64,000 bases of DNA from Butyrivibrio sp. YAB3001 (lineage in GTDB: Bacteria; Bacillota; Clostridia; Lachnospirales; Lachnospiraceae), in assembly GCF_900112195.1 (NCBI RefSeq), contig NZ_FOKR01000006.1, positions 179,517 to 243,516 of the forward strand. The letters are read 5' to 3'. The notes under the pieces were generated by a model, which saw nothing but the letters and a program-made list of their open reading frames with translations, did not search any database and was not told the DNA's origin. Positions within the stretch are counted from its first letter, which is position 1. Each line of letters opens with the position of its first letter. Positions 8,128 through 17,493 of this stretch are shown here, in pieces. A program made the translations under genes and the position numbers.

Positions 8128-10185
8128 TTACATCCTTTCTGTTATCGGAAGTTCAAATGGTGACATCGGAATACCGGTCTCATTGGTAATAAGGCCGCCC
8201 TGATATGTGTTTCTGCAGCACCACTGCACCTTAGATGCACTTCCTGCACATTCATCACATTCAAGTTCAAGTGTATATTTCTTCCTGATCTTTGCATTAC
8301 CAGCTATCTGCTCAGATTCCTTCTCTGACCCATCTTCAAATGATGCATGCCCGTCTTCTGTATTTTCGCAGATAGTCACCTTTGCCTGATGCTTAACACC
8401 ATTATCATCCACAATATACATGTCCTTAATCTCAGTTCCCTTGCCGGCATTTAAAACACTTACTTCATCAGCATGGTCAAGAGTAACCGAGATAACCGGC
8501 TTTCCATTTTTTCCGATAACTCCTGTTGCGCTTATTGCAGCAGGCCCCATATACTCACCATTATAGCAATATTTCAGGTGTGATGCCCATAGAGCCGCTC
8601 TTTCTCCAATTGGTTCTTTGGTAACAGGATGAAGGTCATTATCTTCTCCAAGTCCCAATGTGACCACAAGCCCTGTGTTTTCAATATCAAGAAGTTTATT
8701 CTGGATAAGTCTGAATTTTCCCCAGTCATCAACTCTTGGAAGCTGATCGATCACAAAGTTTGGAAGCTGGACTCCGATAAACGGAATACTCTCATCTCCC
8801 CAGGCTTTTCTATAACCTTCAACCTGTCTTCTTGTAAGATCTTCATATTCAAAATCTTCAATATTTGACTCGCCCTGATACCATAAAACACCATCAATAG
8901 GATAATTATGGCATGGCGCTGTCATTGCATTATAAAGGCCTGTTGGCTTCCAGCTGATAAAGTCAGTCTCAGGAATCTGCTCGCACTTTGCTCCTATCCT
9001 GTATTTCCATGTGCCATCAAGCTTTACTTCTGCATCTTCATTAAAAAACTTGTAATCCTTATCAGGCGTAAATCTGCCTTTTCCTGTCTCAACACCAAGT
9101 CTTATAACAATAGTATTGTCTTTTTCCCTGGTTAGTCCTTCAGGAATATCATATTTTCTTGGAGGATACTGATATCCGGTATCTCCAACCTTAACACCGT
9201 TCACAAAAACAATGTCATTATCCACCATGGTTCCTAAAAAGAGCCTTGCGCTTTTCCCTGCAAGTTCTTTAGGAAGATCAAATTTTCTTGCAAACCATAC
9301 ACTTCCTATAAATCCATCAAGTTCAGTTCCTTCAAAGAAATTCGGGATGCTAAACTCATTCCACAAATTCTTTTCATCATCGGCATTTTGAGATGCACCT
9401 TCGCCATCTTCAGCTAATATACGGCTAATATATTCATCAGCCTCCCAGTGATTCTTGATTCCTTCATCATTCTGATAAAGGCTTCCTCTCCAGGCATTAC
9501 CCTGCTCAATGTTCTTTTTTATCTGAGATTCAACAAACTTGTCATCAGCATATTTATCCGCAAGAGAAAGAAGCTCATCATATCCTTCAAGCATTTCTCT
9601 GCTCATCCATGACCATATGTTAGAGCCGCCAAGACTTGCATTGATGAAACCAACAGTTTGTCCTGTTATCTTCTGGAGATTCTTGGCAAAAAAGTATCCG
9701 GTTGCAGAAAAATTCATTATCGTATCCTGACTTACGCTCTTCCAGTCTCCGGTATGATGTTCCTCGTACTCACCCTTGTAGCAGGTCTCTTCCATAATCT
9801 TGAATGTACGGATCCTGTCATTTGGCTCAACATTCAGCATTTCAGGATATTTATCCTTAACTCTTATGATCGGAAGTTCCATATTGGACTGTCCTGTGCA
9901 GAACCAGACAATTCCTATCATCACATCATTTACAACTACTTTTTCTTTTTCATCAGAAATCACAAGCTTATAAGGTCCGCCGCTCTCTCTCGCAGGCAGA
10001 TATACATCAAATCTTCCCTTTTCATTACATTCACCTGTAGCCTGGCTTAAAGCTTCATCATTCCCGTCAACAAGCTTAACACTTATTTTTGCTCCGGCTT
10101 CATCCCAGCCCCACACATGTATGCTCTTTCTTCTCTGTAAAACCGCTCCATCAGACAACAAACGCGGCAATCTAAGCTCTGACAT
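8128..10185 (-). CDS. Sialate 9-O-acetylesterase-like (SASA/SGNH) carbohydrate esterase
   Basis: 685 residues, cytoplasmic, no signal peptide. The SGNH nucleophile block FCTGQSNMELPI places the catalytic Ser at residue 100. The block WYQGESNIE and the distal EDNDLHP (Asp-x-x-His pair) complete the site. Between them (about residues 270-400) sits a GH2-like sugar-binding insertion (VWFARKFDLPKEL, DNDIVFVNGVKVG), standard for the larger SASA proteins. Family members remove O-acetyl groups from sialic acid or from plant polysaccharides. In a genome with arabinoxylan genes, acetylated oligosaccharides are the more likely substrate. ATG has GAGGAG 7 nt upstream. First gene of a two-gene operon with the GH2 protein. 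Confidence 0.88.
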   Translation of the reverse strand: MSELRLPRLLSDGAVLQRRKSIHVWGWDEAGAKISVKLVDGNDEALSQATGECNEKGRFDVYLPARESGGPYKLVISDEKEKVVVNDVMIGIVWFCTGQSNMELPIIRVKDKYPEMLNVEPNDRIRTFKIMEETCYKGEYEEHHTGDWKSVSQDTIMNFSATGYFFAKNLQKITGQTVGFINASLGGSNIWSWMSREMLEGYDELLSLADKYADDKFVESQIKKNIEQGNAWRGSLYQNDEGIKNHWEADEYISRILAEDGEGASQNADDEKNLWNEFSIPNFFEGTELDGFIGSVWFARKFDLPKELAGKSARLFLGTMVDNDIVFVNGVKVGDTGYQYPPRKYDIPEGLTREKDNTIVIRLGVETGKGRFTPDKDYKFFNEDAEVKLDGTWKYRIGAKCEQIPETDFISWKPTGLYNAMTAPCHNYPIDGVLWYQGESNIEDFEYEDLTRRQVEGYRKAWGDESIPFIGVQLPNFVIDQLPRVDDWGKFRLIQNKLLDIENTGLVVTLGLGEDNDLHPVTKEPIGERAALWASHLKYCYNGEYMGPAAISATGVIGKNGKPVISVTLDHADEVSVLNAGKGTEIKDMYIVDDNGVKHQAKVTICENTEDGHASFEDGSEKESEQIAGNAKIRKKYTLELECDECAGSASKVQWCCRNTYQGGLITNETGIPMSPFELPITERM

Positions 10186-10219
10186 AGTTTAATCTCCTCA
10201 ATACATTTTTGTAATTTTC

Positions 10220-10225
10220 ATTATA
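10220..10225 (-). promoter_or_regulatory. Probable -10 box for the esterase/GH2 operon
   Basis: Perfect TATAAT on the minus strand 35 bp before the esterase start. No good -35 hexamer is seen 16-18 bp upstream, so the promoter may need an activator. Confidence 0.4.
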
Positions 10226-10296
10226 CAAATCAAAAAATATGATTACCGCGTATTTAATGCTTCTATTCTCTCAATTTATGCGTGAAGAGCTCCGCC

Positions 10297-10325
10297 TTGA
10301 ATTTTACTTTTTACTTTTTTATACT
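10297..10325 (+). promoter_or_regulatory. Promoter of the orphan membrane protein gene
   Basis: TTGAAT (10297-10302), a 17-bp spacer, then TATACT (10320-10325), ending 34 bp before the start codon. It fires divergently from the esterase operon. Confidence 0.7.
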
Positions 10326-10359
10326 TTATTAAGTGTTTTTAATAAGGGGGATATCATAA

Positions 10360-11217
10360 ATGACAATCAAAGCTTATTTAAACCCGGATTTTACTTTGGG
10401 TAAAAAACTCATTTTCTTTTTGGTGTGCTTTATCGGAATAGCGATAAGCCTCGGACTCATCTACCTGGTAGCTATCACTGTTCTTCAAAGAGACATTTCC
10501 GGACAAAGAAAGAAACTTGCCCTAAATAATGCCTTTGTAAATAAAGTCCAACGATTCTTCGAAATGCTCATTGCCGGAACTTCCGTTTTATCCTTCTCCT
10601 GTGCCTATGTGATAATAAATCATGTAAACCACCTTGTTCAGACAGGTGTCGCCACTAATCTAACCTCCAGAGAAAAAATGCTTGTTGAGCTGTGGGCTGA
10701 GGGAAAAGATTTTGTACTTTTACTCCTAATATGTCTATCATGTGTAATCAACACAATTCTCGACATGATCATCATTCCGCTAAAGAAAATCACAAAAGAA
10801 GAAAAGGCTACCATCCGTATGCTGGCAATGTTCTATGTGATAATTCTTTTAATGTACTTAAACCGCATAGGTGATGAAAGCGAATACAGCCCTGTCATGA
10901 TGTACTACTTTGGACTTATGATAGGAAGATTTGTTTACTTTGATGCTTCCTTTAAGGACTTCCTCATTGCCTTAAAGAACATGTTCTTCAACCTGCCCTA
11001 CCTGATTCTTAGCCTGTCCCTTACCGGTCTGTTATGTTACTTTGGTTTTTATATGAAATTCCTGTTGGAGCGAAACTACTTCATCGTCGGAATTTTCTAC
11101 ACCCACCTATTCCTCCTTGCAGGAATATTCCTGATCCACATAGTGTGGATGATCATTTCTGCATTTACACGCCCTCGCAGAACTAGTGTGCTGTCTCGTT
11201 CATATTTAATCAAATGA
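10360..11217 (+). CDS. Predicted integral membrane protein of unknown function
   Basis: 285 residues with about seven hydrophobic segments, starting near residues 17-42, 65-85, 120-140, 150-165, 175-195, 205-230 and 240-270. A basic loop follows the first helix (RDISGQRKKL). No motif I recognise. The start at ATG 10360 has AAGGGGG upstream. It is the only rightward gene in the first 30 kb and stands alone between two convergent or divergent carbohydrate operons, so context gives no function. Confidence 0.75.
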   Translation: MTIKAYLNPDFTLGKKLIFFLVCFIGIAISLGLIYLVAITVLQRDISGQRKKLALNNAFVNKVQRFFEMLIAGTSVLSFSCAYVIINHVNHLVQTGVATNLTSREKMLVELWAEGKDFVLLLLICLSCVINTILDMIIIPLKKITKEEKATIRMLAMFYVIILLMYLNRIGDESEYSPVMMYYFGLMIGRFVYFDASFKDFLIALKNMFFNLPYLILSLSLTGLLCYFGFYMKFLLERNYFIVGIFYTHLFLLAGIFLIHIVWMIISAFTRPRRTSVLSRSYLIK

Positions 11218-11325
11218 CGAAGTAGATCATTTCATAGGCAAGGATGATAAATCGCAGGCAATGCGGGCATTGTCAAGATTTTCAGACGCAGCATATGAGA
11301 TGAGATACAAGTTATTTGATTGAAT
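11218..11325 (+). pseudogene. Possible coding remnant downstream of the membrane protein
   Basis: Directly after the membrane protein's TGA, a +1 frame stays open for 35 codons with a protein-like composition (ends AYEMRYKLFD, then TGA) but has no start codon or ribosome binding site. It could be the tail of a decayed gene. The rest of the 11218-11598 gap has no other coding signal apart from the palindrome at 11452-11521. Weak evidence. Confidence 0.2.
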
Positions 11326-11451
11326 TTGAGCTAGACAGTACACTAGCAATGATAACAAAAATAATCAGTTCTGAGTTTAAGATGTCAGTCAGATTGTGGG
11401 CAAGTAAAGAAATGTGCAGTTCTCGGACTGATCTTAAAATTCATGAGTAAG

Positions 11452-11521
11452 AAAAATGAGATATGCTTTCCTTCTCATGGTTCACCAAATTTTGAACCAT
11501 AGGGAAGCATATCTCATTTTT
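11452..11521. terminator. Bidirectional terminator / long palindrome between convergent genes
   Basis: A perfect 17-bp inverted repeat (11452-11468 and 11505-11521, AAAAATGAGATATGCTT type) encloses a second 8-bp one (ATGGTTCA / TGAACCAT). Each strand ends in a run of five T. It lies between the rightward membrane-protein gene and the leftward arabinofuranosidase gene and can stop transcription from both sides. Confidence 0.75.
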
Positions 11522-11598
11522 ATGTACCATGAATTACAGCGAAGACGAAAACAAGCATTTCTTTACTTGTCCGCATTCTGCTGCCATCCACGAACCAA

Positions 11599-13110
11599 TC
11601 ACGCTAAACGAAGTGTAAGAACTGAGCAAGCAGGAACCTTTACTTTAAGTCCGCCGTCTGTGCTCTCGTAATCCTTGAATTCCGCTTCTTTTACAACTTC
11701 AGGATTCTCAAATGTGTTATGAGCATCCATCTTGCCTGAAAGAACTACTGCCTCAGATACCTTGTAAGCCTTCTCTGAGTTAGTGAACATGATATCCACA
11801 TCCTCTGCTGCCTCAAGTGAGTTGTTAGTAAGTGTTACAGTTACTACGCCCTGTTCATCCTCTGATACAGATTCAAAAATCTTAGGAACTTCATTCTTCT
11901 CTGTTCCAACATTGCTGTTGCCCACAAGCTCACTTCCAAGAAGTGTTGCACCCTGATGATGTCTGAACATCTTAAATACATAATATGTTGGTGTCTTGAT
12001 CATCTTCTCACCATCTGTAAGGATTACAGACTGAAGAACATTGATAAGCTGAGCGATACATGCCATTCTTACTCTGTCAGAATGCTTATTGAAGATATTG
12101 AGGTTCATACCTGCAACAAGAGCATCACGCATTGTGCTCTGCTGATACAGGAATCCCGGATTTGTGCCAGGCTCAACATCAGCCCAGATTCCCCACTCAT
12201 CAACAATAAGACCAATCTTCTTCTGAGGGTCAAACTGATCCATGATAGCGCCGTGTCTTGTGATAAGCTCTTCCATGAAATAGCTTCCCTTAAGTGTCTG
12301 ATAGAAAAGATCCTCTGTAAATTCTGTAGCAGATCCCTTATGTCCCCAATCCTTTGTAGGAATTGTGTAATAGTGAAGTGATAATCCATCCATGAAGCCA
12401 TGCTGCCATTCAGGTGTGTGATCAAAGCATGTCTCAAGAACATTCTTAGTCCAGTGATAATCATCACCGTTTGGTCCGCAGCAGATCTTGGAAATTGGCT
12501 TATTTCCATCATAGTTTCTTACATAAGTCTGGTATCTTCTGTACTCGTCAGCATAATAAACAGGTCTCATGTTACCGCCGCAGCCCCAGTTCTCATTGCC
12601 AACGCCAAGATAATCAACTGTCCATGGTTCTTCATGACCATTTTCTTTACGAAGATCAGCCATAGGTGAAACTCCGTTAAATGTCATGTACTCAACCCAT
12701 TCGCTCATCTCTCTTACACTGCCTGAGCCAAGGTTTGCGTTGATATATGTCTTACAACCCAGCTGCTTTGTAAGCTCAAAAAACTCATGAGTACCAAAGC
12801 TGTTATCTTCAACAACTCCGCCCCAGTGAGTATTGATCATCTTCTTTCTCTTTTCCTTAGGTCCGATACCATCCATCCAGTGGTATTCATCTGCGAAGCA
12901 TCCGCCCGGCCAACGAAGAACAGGTATCTTCATCTCCTTAAGTGCTTCTACTACGTCAGTTCTCATTCCATTTACATTAGGAATATCTGAGTTCTCCCCA
13001 ACAAAGAGTCCTTCGTAGATACATCTTCCAAGATGCTCTGAAAAATGTCCGTATATTTCAGGAGCAATCTTTGATTTCTTGTTTTCATTGTTGATTATAA
13101 GCTTTGCCAA
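11599..13110 (-). CDS. Alpha-L-arabinofuranosidase, GH51
   Basis: 503 residues, no signal peptide, so it acts on imported arabino-oligosaccharides in the cytoplasm and releases terminal arabinofuranose. Motifs of the GH51 barrel are clear: [34 protein letters not shown], acid/base E173 in [11 protein letters not shown] and nucleophile E305 in [10 protein letters not shown] beta-sandwich C-terminal domain covers the last 130 residues. The start is TTG at 13108-13110, with AGGAGG 8 nt upstream. It sits 19 bp behind the small Cys-rich gene and near xylulokinase, consistent with arabinoxylan use. Confidence 0.95.
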   Translation of the reverse strand: MAKLIINNENKKSKIAPEIYGHFSEHLGRCIYEGLFVGENSDIPNVNGMRTDVVEALKEMKIPVLRWPGGCFADEYHWMDGIGPKEKRKKMINTHWGGVVEDNSFGTHEFFELTKQLGCKTYINANLGSGSVREMSEWVEYMTFNGVSPMADLRKENGHEEPWTVDYLGVGNENWGCGGNMRPVYYADEYRRYQTYVRNYDGNKPISKICCGPNGDDYHWTKNVLETCFDHTPEWQHGFMDGLSLHYYTIPTKDWGHKGSATEFTEDLFYQTLKGSYFMEELITRHGAIMDQFDPQKKIGLIVDEWGIWADVEPGTNPGFLYQQSTMRDALVAGMNLNIFNKHSDRVRMACIAQLINVLQSVILTDGEKMIKTPTYYVFKMFRHHQGATLLGSELVGNSNVGTEKNEVPKIFESVSEDEQGVVTVTLTNNSLEAAEDVDIMFTNSEKAYKVSEAVVLSGKMDAHNTFENPEVVKEAEFKDYESTDGGLKVKVPACSVLTLRLA

Positions 13111-13129
13111 CTTACGTCCCTCCTATAAA

Positions 13130-13375
13130 TTACCATTTTTTCTTTGGACAATGTGTTCCAATACCAAGCGCCCTAAGCTCCACGTAACACCCACATACGA
13201 GACAGGTTCCCGTTACAAGCTTCTCACAATCAAGACAAACACTAAGTCTTTTCTCATAATCAGCTTCTGAAACCCTGTCCTCTGCCTTAATAGCATCCCG
13301 GTATTTCTGGATCATTTCCTTCTCGTTACCTTCCATATCTCGTAGAAGGCAATGTTTACAAACCCTGTTTTCCAT
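13130..13375 (-). CDS. Small Cys-rich probable zinc-binding protein (DUF6171-like)
   Basis: 81 residues. An N-terminal CKHCLLRD pair and a C-terminal CLDCEKLVTGTCLVCGC cluster followed by THCPKKKW give seven to eight cysteines in CxxC-type spacing, as expected for a metal-binding ribbon. I think this is the DUF6171 family, from memory of its LxxCLxC...GxCxxCGC layout. No function is known. The ribosome binding site is poor. It ends 19 bp before the arabinofuranosidase start on the same strand, so the two may be co-transcribed by accident of position. Confidence 0.75.
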   Translation of the reverse strand: MENRVCKHCLLRDMEGNEKEMIQKYRDAIKAEDRVSEADYEKRLSVCLDCEKLVTGTCLVCGCYVELRALGIGTHCPKKKW

Positions 13376-13500
13376 CGATAATCTTTTGCTTAAATCTAAA
13401 GCTCACCAATACTTTATAATTTTCTAAATTATTTTATAATCATATCATCATAATAAGGCATTTTCAATCAGATTTAATAAAAATAATTCCTATATTTAGA

Positions 13501-13530
13501 AAAAAGAATGCCACAAGGACATTCTTTTTC
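13501..13530 (-). terminator. Terminator of the xylulokinase gene
   Basis: Stem from AAAAGAATG and CATTCTTTTT arms, ending in TTTTTT on the minus strand, about 50 bp past the xylB stop. It also has a T-run on the plus strand. Confidence 0.75.
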
Positions 13531-13579
13531 CCGGTTTAAAATCAGCGATAACATCGCCTATTTTTCATATTTATAACAA

Positions 13580-15049
13580 TCAGATAATCTTGTCAAAAGT
13601 TTCAGCCAATGCAGGATAAATTGTCTTAAACTGCTGGTATCTTGCTTCGTACTTAGCAACAAGCTCAGGATCCGGCTTTTCAGTCTTGCTTACTTTAACA
13701 ATTGCTTTTGCTGCCTCTTCAACAGATGCATATGCGCCGCATGCAACCATAGCAAGCATTGCGCCGCCCATTCCGGGACCTTCTTCGCAGGTAGGAACAT
13801 CCACTTCAATGTTAAGGATGTTAGCGATCATCTTTCTCCAAAGAGGGCTCTTTGCGCCACCACCGCAGATCATAGTTCTCTCAGGCTTAACTCCGATTGA
13901 CTTTGCAACTTCATACATATCTCTTGTAGCAAATGCAACACCTTCAAGAACAGCCTGTGTCATATCTTCTCTTGTTGTATCCATTGTGATACCTGTGAAA
14001 GTAGCACGTGCATTAGGATTGTTCCAAGGAGATCTCTCGCCCATAAGATAAGGAAGGAAGAATACGTGGTTCTCACCAAGCTTCTCGATGCCCTTCTGCT
14101 CATCTGCATAATCCTTAGTCTTGAGGATTTCATCCATCCACCACTTGTTGCAGCTTGCTGCGCTGAGCATGCATCCCATAAGGTGGAAATGTCCGTCAGC
14201 ATGGTCAAAAGAATGAAGTGCATTGTTGCTGTCTACAGCAAAGCTGTCAGATGACATAAAGATTGTTCCGCTTGTTCCAAGGGAGATATTGCACTTATTG
14301 TTTCCAACTGTGCCTGTTCCAACTGCTGCTGCCGCATTATCGCCTGCACCTGCTGCAATAACAACATTTTCACCAAGTCCAAGTTCTGAAGCAAGTTCAG
14401 CCTTAAGTGTTCCAACCTTCTCAAAACTTTCATAAAGCTTTGGAAGCATCTCTTCTGTAATGCCACAGATGTCGCACATTTCCTTAGACCACTTGCGATT
14501 CTTAACATCAAGGAGAAGCATTCCTGATGCATCTGAATAATCTGTGCAGAAGCTTCCTGACAACTTATATGCAAGATAGTCCTTAGGAAGCATGATCTTC
14601 TTGATCTTCTTAAAGTTTTCAGGCTCATTTTCTTTTACCCAAAGGATCTTAGGTGCTGTAAAGCCTGCAAATGCTATATTAGCTGTGTAATTGGAAAGTG
14701 TCTCTTTTCCAATCTCGTTGTTGAGATAATCAACCTGTTTCTGTGTTCTTCCATCATTCCAAAGAATTGCAGGACGGATAACTTCGTCGTTCTCATCAAG
14801 GATTACAAGGCCATGCATCTGTCCTCCAAAGCTGATGCCTGCAACCTGTGACTTGTCAACATCCTTAAGAAGTTCCTTAAGTCCTGTAACAGCCTCTCTG
14901 TACCAGTCTTCAGGATTCTGCTCAGACCAGCCCGGCTGAGGGAAGAACAAAGGATACTCCCTTGTCTGTGTTCCGTGAATCTTACCTGTTTCATCCATCA
15001 GTACAAGCTTAACTGATGATGTCCCCAAATCTACACCTATATAAAGCAT
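13580..15049 (-). CDS. xylB: Xylulokinase
   Basis: 489 residues, normal for the FGGY kinase family. It phosphorylates D-xylulose to xylulose 5-phosphate for the pentose phosphate or phosphoketolase route. The N-terminal phosphate loop GVDLGTSSVKLVL (residues 5-17), GQMHGLVILD, the substrate-region WNDGRTQ, AGAGDNAAAAVG and the C-terminal GGGAKSPLWRKM adenosine motif are all intact. ATG follows AAGGAGG. It is monocistronic between a terminator and a long leader. No xylose isomerase or XylR is in the window. Confidence 0.96.
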   Translation of the reverse strand: MLYIGVDLGTSSVKLVLMDETGKIHGTQTREYPLFFPQPGWSEQNPEDWYREAVTGLKELLKDVDKSQVAGISFGGQMHGLVILDENDEVIRPAILWNDGRTQKQVDYLNNEIGKETLSNYTANIAFAGFTAPKILWVKENEPENFKKIKKIMLPKDYLAYKLSGSFCTDYSDASGMLLLDVKNRKWSKEMCDICGITEEMLPKLYESFEKVGTLKAELASELGLGENVVIAAGAGDNAAAAVGTGTVGNNKCNISLGTSGTIFMSSDSFAVDSNNALHSFDHADGHFHLMGCMLSAASCNKWWMDEILKTKDYADEQKGIEKLGENHVFFLPYLMGERSPWNNPNARATFTGITMDTTREDMTQAVLEGVAFATRDMYEVAKSIGVKPERTMICGGGAKSPLWRKMIANILNIEVDVPTCEEGPGMGGAMLAMVACGAYASVEEAAKAIVKVSKTEKPDPELVAKYEARYQQFKTIYPALAETFDKII

Positions 15050-15360
15050 AGTAACCTCCTTATTGAATCAGGATGCACAGTTATCAGAAAAAGATATATT
15101 TTTTTCATGACAGCTTATGCGTCCGACCTTATTATCTATTACTAATATGATACTGTATTTGCATCTATTGTTCACTCCGTATTTTGCTTTTTACTCCTTG
15201 ATTATTGATGTATGGTTGATATAGAAAATCCCGAATGAATATGATTATTATTCATCCGGGATTACCGGCTTTCGTCTTGAAACCTACCATTCCCCGGTTA
15301 CTCTTCTTAACCATATTGATTCTTTGGATCATCAATATGCAGCATATTTCTTCTTAGAAA
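15050..15360. other. Intergenic region upstream of xylB
   Basis: 311 bp with no ORF of note. It contains the xylB leader, a possible weak minus-strand promoter near 15130-15165, and a hairpin at 15227-15264. No XylR- or AraR-type palindrome is visible. Confidence 0.5.
15227..15264 (-). terminator. Probable terminator after the DUF2974 operon
   Basis: AATCCCG-x-ATGAAT and ATTCAT-x-CGGGATT arms around a 9-nt loop, followed on the minus strand by TTTTC. It lies 97 bp past the DUF2974 stop and before the xylB promoter region. Confidence 0.55.
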
Positions 15361-16794
15361 CTAATTCACCTTCATCCTGAAAATAAGGTATATCACAATC
15401 AGAACTGCAACAACAATAAGTGCCAGCAAAATCTTTTTTCTACGGGAAATATAGAAAGTTTTATTGATAAAGAACGAATCATCCTCATCATCAGCGCATA
15501 GATCAGTGCCGTTGTATCGAAGCGGATTTATGCGGCGCATCTTTTTGGATATCAAAACCAGAAGCCCAAAAAGATCCATGTGCTTACTCAAAAATGAAGT
15601 GATATTCTCCGGTGTGTTTTTCTTTTTTAAAATCCAGAGCATTAGTTTGGGATGACTTCCTATAAGACTAAGGAGCAGCTCATGATTCGTGACAAAATCA
15701 CCTATTCCAAGCATGCCTGTGCTGAATCCGTTCTGATTCAGGATTTCCCTGACAGATTCAACCATTACAGGCTTTTCATACTTGTACTTAAGTATGTATG
15801 CAATGAGTTTTGCTGCGCTGTCTATATATTTTTCATCGGCAAAGGTATCCACCAGTTTGTCTGTATCGCCGCTTTTAGCATTAACTATGACACTTCCCAG
15901 GAGATTAGCCACATTTTCTCTGGTTTCCATCCTGCACGACCTGATAAAGCTGTTCAGCATCTTATCAAGGTCCATCATCTTTTTATCCTGCCCCTTAGCT
16001 TTCCACAAGGACATGCTTCCGCAGGAGTCAAAAAACAGAACCGCATTTGCGCAGTGATTCTCTGCAAATCCAAGTCTCCCAAAGTTTGTACCAAGATAGA
16101 ACTGTTTTTGTCCCACATCATTAAGCAGGATATTTACAAAATCACTCTCTGCAATGATATTAAAAATCTTTCCCTGATTATTTCTTATCTCATCAGCATA
16201 TTTTCTGATAAATTCATCTGAAAAGCCCTGTCCGTCAAAAGAAAAACAGTTATCAACCCTGTCATCCATGATTGTGATGAACTTAGACTTATTACCGCCT
16301 TTGGAATGCCCGGTGACGGTGATTATATCGCACCCGCTAAAGTCAAGTGACCCAAACCAGTTCAGGGCATTTTGCTGATATTCGGTAGGAACCACATATA
16401 ACCCCGAAACATTATCAATCCATTCCGCATCAGACTGGGTTCCTTTAAAAGCAACTATCGCCTCATTGTATTCAGGATCAAAAAGAAATACACTTCTTCC
16501 GCCTCCGGCACCCTCGCTTTCATAGTGAACTTCCTTGATAATGATATTTTTAAGATGCTGATTAGGTCTTATTGACCACAAAATTTCCTTGTATTCCGCG
16601 CCGGTCACACCGGTACTGTATTCTCTGTCATTTTCAATCTGAGCAGCATTTCTAAGGACACCATTTACATAGTCTCCAATTGTTCTTGACTCCTGAATTG
16701 TAGACAAAAAAGTCCCTCTTGGTCCGCCAAGATTCTCGCAGTATAGCAAGTTATTGATCAGAACAATTTCTTCTAACGTAAGATTGCTGCTCAT
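15361..16794 (-). CDS. DUF2974 (Mbeg1-like) alpha/beta-hydrolase-fold protein with C-terminal membrane anchor
   Basis: 477 residues. Residues about 80-300 resemble DUF2974 lipase-like proteins. They have the nucleophile elbow TGHSKGGNKS (Ser164) preceded by IVAFKGTQSD, the usual oxyanion-side block. A hydrophobic helix at about residues 450-470 (LALIVVAVLIVIYLIF) follows a basic stretch, so the enzyme is probably tail-anchored with its catalytic domain in the cytoplasm. The substrate is unknown. ATG has GGGGG 8 nt upstream, and the gene lies 16 bp behind the unknown 217-residue protein, forming an operon. Confidence 0.8.
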   Translation of the reverse strand: MSSNLTLEEIVLINNLLYCENLGGPRGTFLSTIQESRTIGDYVNGVLRNAAQIENDREYSTGVTGAEYKEILWSIRPNQHLKNIIIKEVHYESEGAGGGRSVFLFDPEYNEAIVAFKGTQSDAEWIDNVSGLYVVPTEYQQNALNWFGSLDFSGCDIITVTGHSKGGNKSKFITIMDDRVDNCFSFDGQGFSDEFIRKYADEIRNNQGKIFNIIAESDFVNILLNDVGQKQFYLGTNFGRLGFAENHCANAVLFFDSCGSMSLWKAKGQDKKMMDLDKMLNSFIRSCRMETRENVANLLGSVIVNAKSGDTDKLVDTFADEKYIDSAAKLIAYILKYKYEKPVMVESVREILNQNGFSTGMLGIGDFVTNHELLLSLIGSHPKLMLWILKKKNTPENITSFLSKHMDLFGLLVLISKKMRRINPLRYNGTDLCADDEDDSFFINKTFYISRRKKILLALIVVAVLIVIYLIFRMKVN

Positions 16795-16810
16795 ATGATA
16801 CCCCCTGACA

Positions 16811-17464
16811 TCAGATATAGATGCTCTCAGAATACAACCTGTCCTTTGTAAAATCAGAATCCTTATCCTTTAAAATAACCACATACACATCACCGATAAC
16901 TCCTGCTTTCTTAAATGACTCCTCGATTTTTTTAACTACATTTTCATATTCGGTTCCCAAAATGCCTGAACCATCAAGAAAGATCTTTATGTCATTTCCT
17001 GCAGAGATTTTCCCTTTTAATACCTTGTCAGCATTTAATTCTCCGCTATACTCTTTTCCCAGATATTCCCAAAAACTCACATCTATCTTAACCACAGGGA
17101 TTGATGGGCCAAGAATACTTCTTATCTTATCCGTGACCTCTTCTCTTATTATCTCGCCATAGAAATCATCACGAATTTCTATTTGACCATCCTTTTCTAC
17201 TGCCATGGCAATAAATGCTGATTCGCGCACAATCTCAAGAGCCTTGTAGTACCACTCGTCATAATCTCTGGCAGTGCCGGATTTAGGCTCACATCCCGTA
17301 ATCTCAAAATTGTACTCAGGATATTTTTCCTTTAAATACGCTAAAGTAGCCCTCATCTCCATAAGAAGCTTTTCATCCGCTTCATTAAGTTCTCCGCTTT
17401 CGATTCCCTCTGCGTCAAAAGAAATCCCCGACAATATTTTCTTTTCCTCACTTGTAAGTTCCAT
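16811..17464 (-). CDS. Conserved-looking cytoplasmic protein of unknown function
   Basis: 217 residues, acidic, soluble, no signal peptide or membrane helix. It starts with ATG after GGGGAGG. A helical N-terminal third (EADEKLLMEMRATLAYLKEK) is followed by alternating beta/alpha segments (YNFEITGCEPKSGTARDYDEWYY). I do not recognise the family. It lies between an EAL protein and a DUF2974 hydrolase with gaps of 29 and 16 bp, so it is likely in the same transcript. Confidence 0.75.
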   Translation of the reverse strand: MELTSEEKKILSGISFDAEGIESGELNEADEKLLMEMRATLAYLKEKYPEYNFEITGCEPKSGTARDYDEWYYKALEIVRESAFIAMAVEKDGQIEIRDDFYGEIIREEVTDKIRSILGPSIPVVKIDVSFWEYLGKEYSGELNADKVLKGKISAGNDIKIFLDGSGILGTEYENVVKKIEESFKKAGVIGDVYVVILKDKDSDFTKDRLYSESIYI

Positions 17465-17493
17465 AATAGCCTCCCCGAATTTGCTCAGATTAT

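Noticed and set aside
15050..15226. XylR- or AraR-type operator before xylB
   Set aside because: No palindrome resembling the known operator consensus was found in the region.
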